This document shows positions 62,488-64,000 of a stretch of 64,000 nucleotides of DNA, in pieces (position 1 is the stretch's first letter; each line of letters begins with the position of its first letter). The DNA comes from Actinocorallia populi (GTDB lineage: Bacteria; Actinomycetota; Actinomycetes; Streptosporangiales; Streptosporangiaceae): NCBI RefSeq assembly GCF_002995495.1, contig NZ_PVZV01000004.1, forward strand, positions 310,001 through 374,000. The letters run 5' to 3'. The translations under genes and the position numbers were made by a program. A model generated the notes under the pieces. It was given only the letters and a program-made list of their open reading frames with translations. It was not told the DNA's origin and did not search any database.

Positions 62488-63948
62488 ATGGCCGAACCCC
62501 TCAGACCCGGCGATCCGCACACGCTCGGCAGGTTCGCCCTGCTGGAACGGCTCGGCGAGGGCGGCCAGGGCATCGTCTACCTGGGGCGCGACCCGCAGAC
62601 GGGGGACCGGGTGGCGGTCAAGGTGCTCAAGGCCGCCGACGCCGAGGCGCGCGAACGGCTCGCACGGGAGATGAACGCCGCCCAGAGGGTGCGGCTGCAG
62701 TACTGCATCTCCCGGGTCGTCGACTACTCCTTCGAGGGCACCCGGCCCTTCGTGGTCAGCGAGTTCGTCGACGGCCCGTCCCTGTTCGAGCGGGTCGCCG
62801 CCCAGGGGCCGCTGCGCGGCGGCGACCTGGAGCGGCTGCTGGCCTTCACCGCCCAGGCGCTGGTGACCATCCACGGTTCCGGGGTGGTGCACCGCGACCT
62901 CAAGCCCGCCAACGTCCTGCTCGGCCCCGACGGGCCGCGGGTGGTGGACTTCGGCATCGCCCGTCCCGTCGACCAGCACACCCTCAGCGGCGCGATCGTC
63001 GGCACGCCCGCCTACATCGCGCCCGAGCAGCTGCAGGGGCAGCCCGCGGGCAAGGCGTCCGACGTGTGGGCGTGGGCCTGCACGATGGTGTTCGCGGCGA
63101 CCGGGTACCCGCCGTTCGGCCCGTTCGACGGCGACGGCGACAACATCGCGGCGGTCCTCGGCCGGATCATGCACGCCGAACCCCGGCTGGGGCACGGCCT
63201 GGAGGCGTTCGAGCCGCTGCTGCGCGGCTGCCTGGACAAGGACCCGGCCCGGCGGCCGAGCGCCCGGCGGCTGCGGGAGGAACTGGAAGCGGACCTGGAG
63301 CACGAGCACGACGGCCCGCAGGAGGGCGTGCCGGTGCCGACGCCCGCCTTCTCCCCGTCGTGGCCCTCCATGGACGCGACCGTCGACCGCTCCTCGCCGA
63401 CGCCGCCCCCCGTCCAGCCGGCCACTCCGCCGCCTTTCCCGGTGAGCCCGCCCCCGACCACCCCGCCGCCGCTCTACCCGCCGGGCGTTCCGGTGCCGCG
63501 CAGGCGGCGCCGCAAGTGGCCGGCGGTGCTCCTGGCGCTGGCGGTGCTGCTGGGCGCGGGCGGCTGGTTCGGGTACGAGGAGCTGCGCAAGGGGGGGATC
63601 ACGCCGGGCGGGGACACCATTCCGGCGGCGTTCGCGGGGACGTGGACGGGAGGGCTGGAGATCCGCGACGCGCAGGGCGGCGAGAGGTACTACGAGGTGC
63701 AGCTGACGCTCTTCGAGGGGCAGCGGTCCGGGGGCGCGCAGTTCACCGGGGAGGGGGTCTGCAACGGGACGCTGGGCGTCAAGGCCGTCCGGCCGGAGCA
63801 GCTGGAGCTGGACCTGACCGACCAGAACCGGGAGTGCCCGAACGGCACGGTGCGGCTGAGCCCCGAGGGGGAGGGGCTGTCGCTGGCCTACGCGGCGGAC
63901 GTGGCGGGCACGGCCGACGGGAGCACCAGCCTGAGCAAGGCCGAGTGA
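62488..63948 (+). CDS. Serine/threonine protein kinase with short extracytoplasmic tail
   Basis: A 486-residue membrane kinase. The kinase domain has LGEGGQGIVYLG, Lys45 in AVKVLK, HRDLKPANV, DFGIA and APEQLQG. A long Pro-rich region (about 285-345) precedes a membrane helix (WPAVLLALAVLLGAGGWFGY). The outer 110 residues form a beta-rich domain with two Cys (GVCNGTLG, NRECPNGTV), likely a disulfide-stabilised sensor. It lacks PASTA repeats. The outer domain differs from that of the kinase at 43957, so the two likely read different signals. ATG 62488 follows GGAGG. Confidence 0.9.
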   Translation: MAEPLRPGDPHTLGRFALLERLGEGGQGIVYLGRDPQTGDRVAVKVLKAADAEARERLAREMNAAQRVRLQYCISRVVDYSFEGTRPFVVSEFVDGPSLFERVAAQGPLRGGDLERLLAFTAQALVTIHGSGVVHRDLKPANVLLGPDGPRVVDFGIARPVDQHTLSGAIVGTPAYIAPEQLQGQPAGKASDVWAWACTMVFAATGYPPFGPFDGDGDNIAAVLGRIMHAEPRLGHGLEAFEPLLRGCLDKDPARRPSARRLREELEADLEHEHDGPQEGVPVPTPAFSPSWPSMDATVDRSSPTPPPVQPATPPPFPVSPPPTTPPPLYPPGVPVPRRRRRKWPAVLLALAVLLGAGGWFGYEELRKGGITPGGDTIPAAFAGTWTGGLEIRDAQGGERYYEVQLTLFEGQRSGGAQFTGEGVCNGTLGVKAVRPEQLELDLTDQNRECPNGTVRLSPEGEGLSLAYAADVAGTADGSTSLSKAE

Positions 63949-64000
63949 GCGGGGTCACGGCGCCGGAGGCGGATTCATTAGTTACCCTCGCGTACGTGTC
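63949..64000 (+). promoter_or_regulatory. Possible leaderless promoter of the next gene
   Basis: TACCCT at 63983-63988 lies 7 bases before a GTG at 63996. This is the same -10 to start spacing seen at several leaderless-looking genes here. The window ends before the gene can be read. Confidence 0.3.

Overview
The window comes from a high-GC (about 70% or more) actinomycete. KstR-type steroid regulation, DUF397, Ser/Thr kinases with extracytoplasmic sensor tails, an ergothioneine operon and many GTG/TTG starts suggest Streptosporangiales, possibly an Actinomadura-like genus. The taxonomic call is inference. LAYOUT. 1-468: end of an IS481-family insertion sequence. 487-2893: operon of a DUF998 membrane protein and a two-component system. 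3055-6185: glycosyltransferase, methyltransferase and alpha/alpha-toroid protein trio. 6398-21377: a mixed steroid-catabolism and natural-product locus. Its steroid part looks like a condensed igr (cholesterol side-chain) operon: CYP125-clan P450, FadA5-like thiolase, a fused ChsE1-ChsE2-like acyl-CoA dehydrogenase, a fused ChsH2(N)-ChsH1-like hydratase and a KstR-like regulator with KstR-like operator boxes. Embedded in it (10141-16924) is an OleA/OleC/OleD-type gene set with two P450s and a GT2 glycosyltransferase but no OleB hydrolase. That combination suggests an undescribed beta-lactone-type product. 21451-31336: duplicated membrane proteins, a TetR regulator, a second two-component system whose kinase has an extra C-terminal tail, a CtpE-type P-type ATPase, a secreted lectin-domain protein and an ABC exporter. 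31498-43610: PLP decarboxylase, MOSC protein, a DUF1963/STM4015 cassette, WD40-like protein, anti-sigma-type ATPase, GntR and AraC regulators, an SDR-MDR fusion and a secreted LTD-excalibur protein. 43957-45609: Ser/Thr kinase. 45866-54075: egtA-egtB-egtC-egtD followed in the same direction by a LacI regulator and a complete OpuC-like ABC transporter, ended by two strong hairpins. 54378-57618: ECF sigma factor with a membrane protein carrying Trp-Pro repeats, and a divergent urocanate hydratase. 57640-63948: glycoside hydrolase-P450 pair, GntR regulator, a Nudix-NYN fusion and a second Ser/Thr kinase. HOW THE GENES MAY WORK TOGETHER (inference). The KstR-like protein probably controls the side-chain genes, and the Ole-type genes sit between them and could share acyl-CoA substrates. 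The egt genes, the OpuC-like transporter and the divergent urocanate hydratase could form an ergothioneine synthesis, transport and turnover neighbourhood. No CRISPR array, rRNA or complete tRNA gene was seen.
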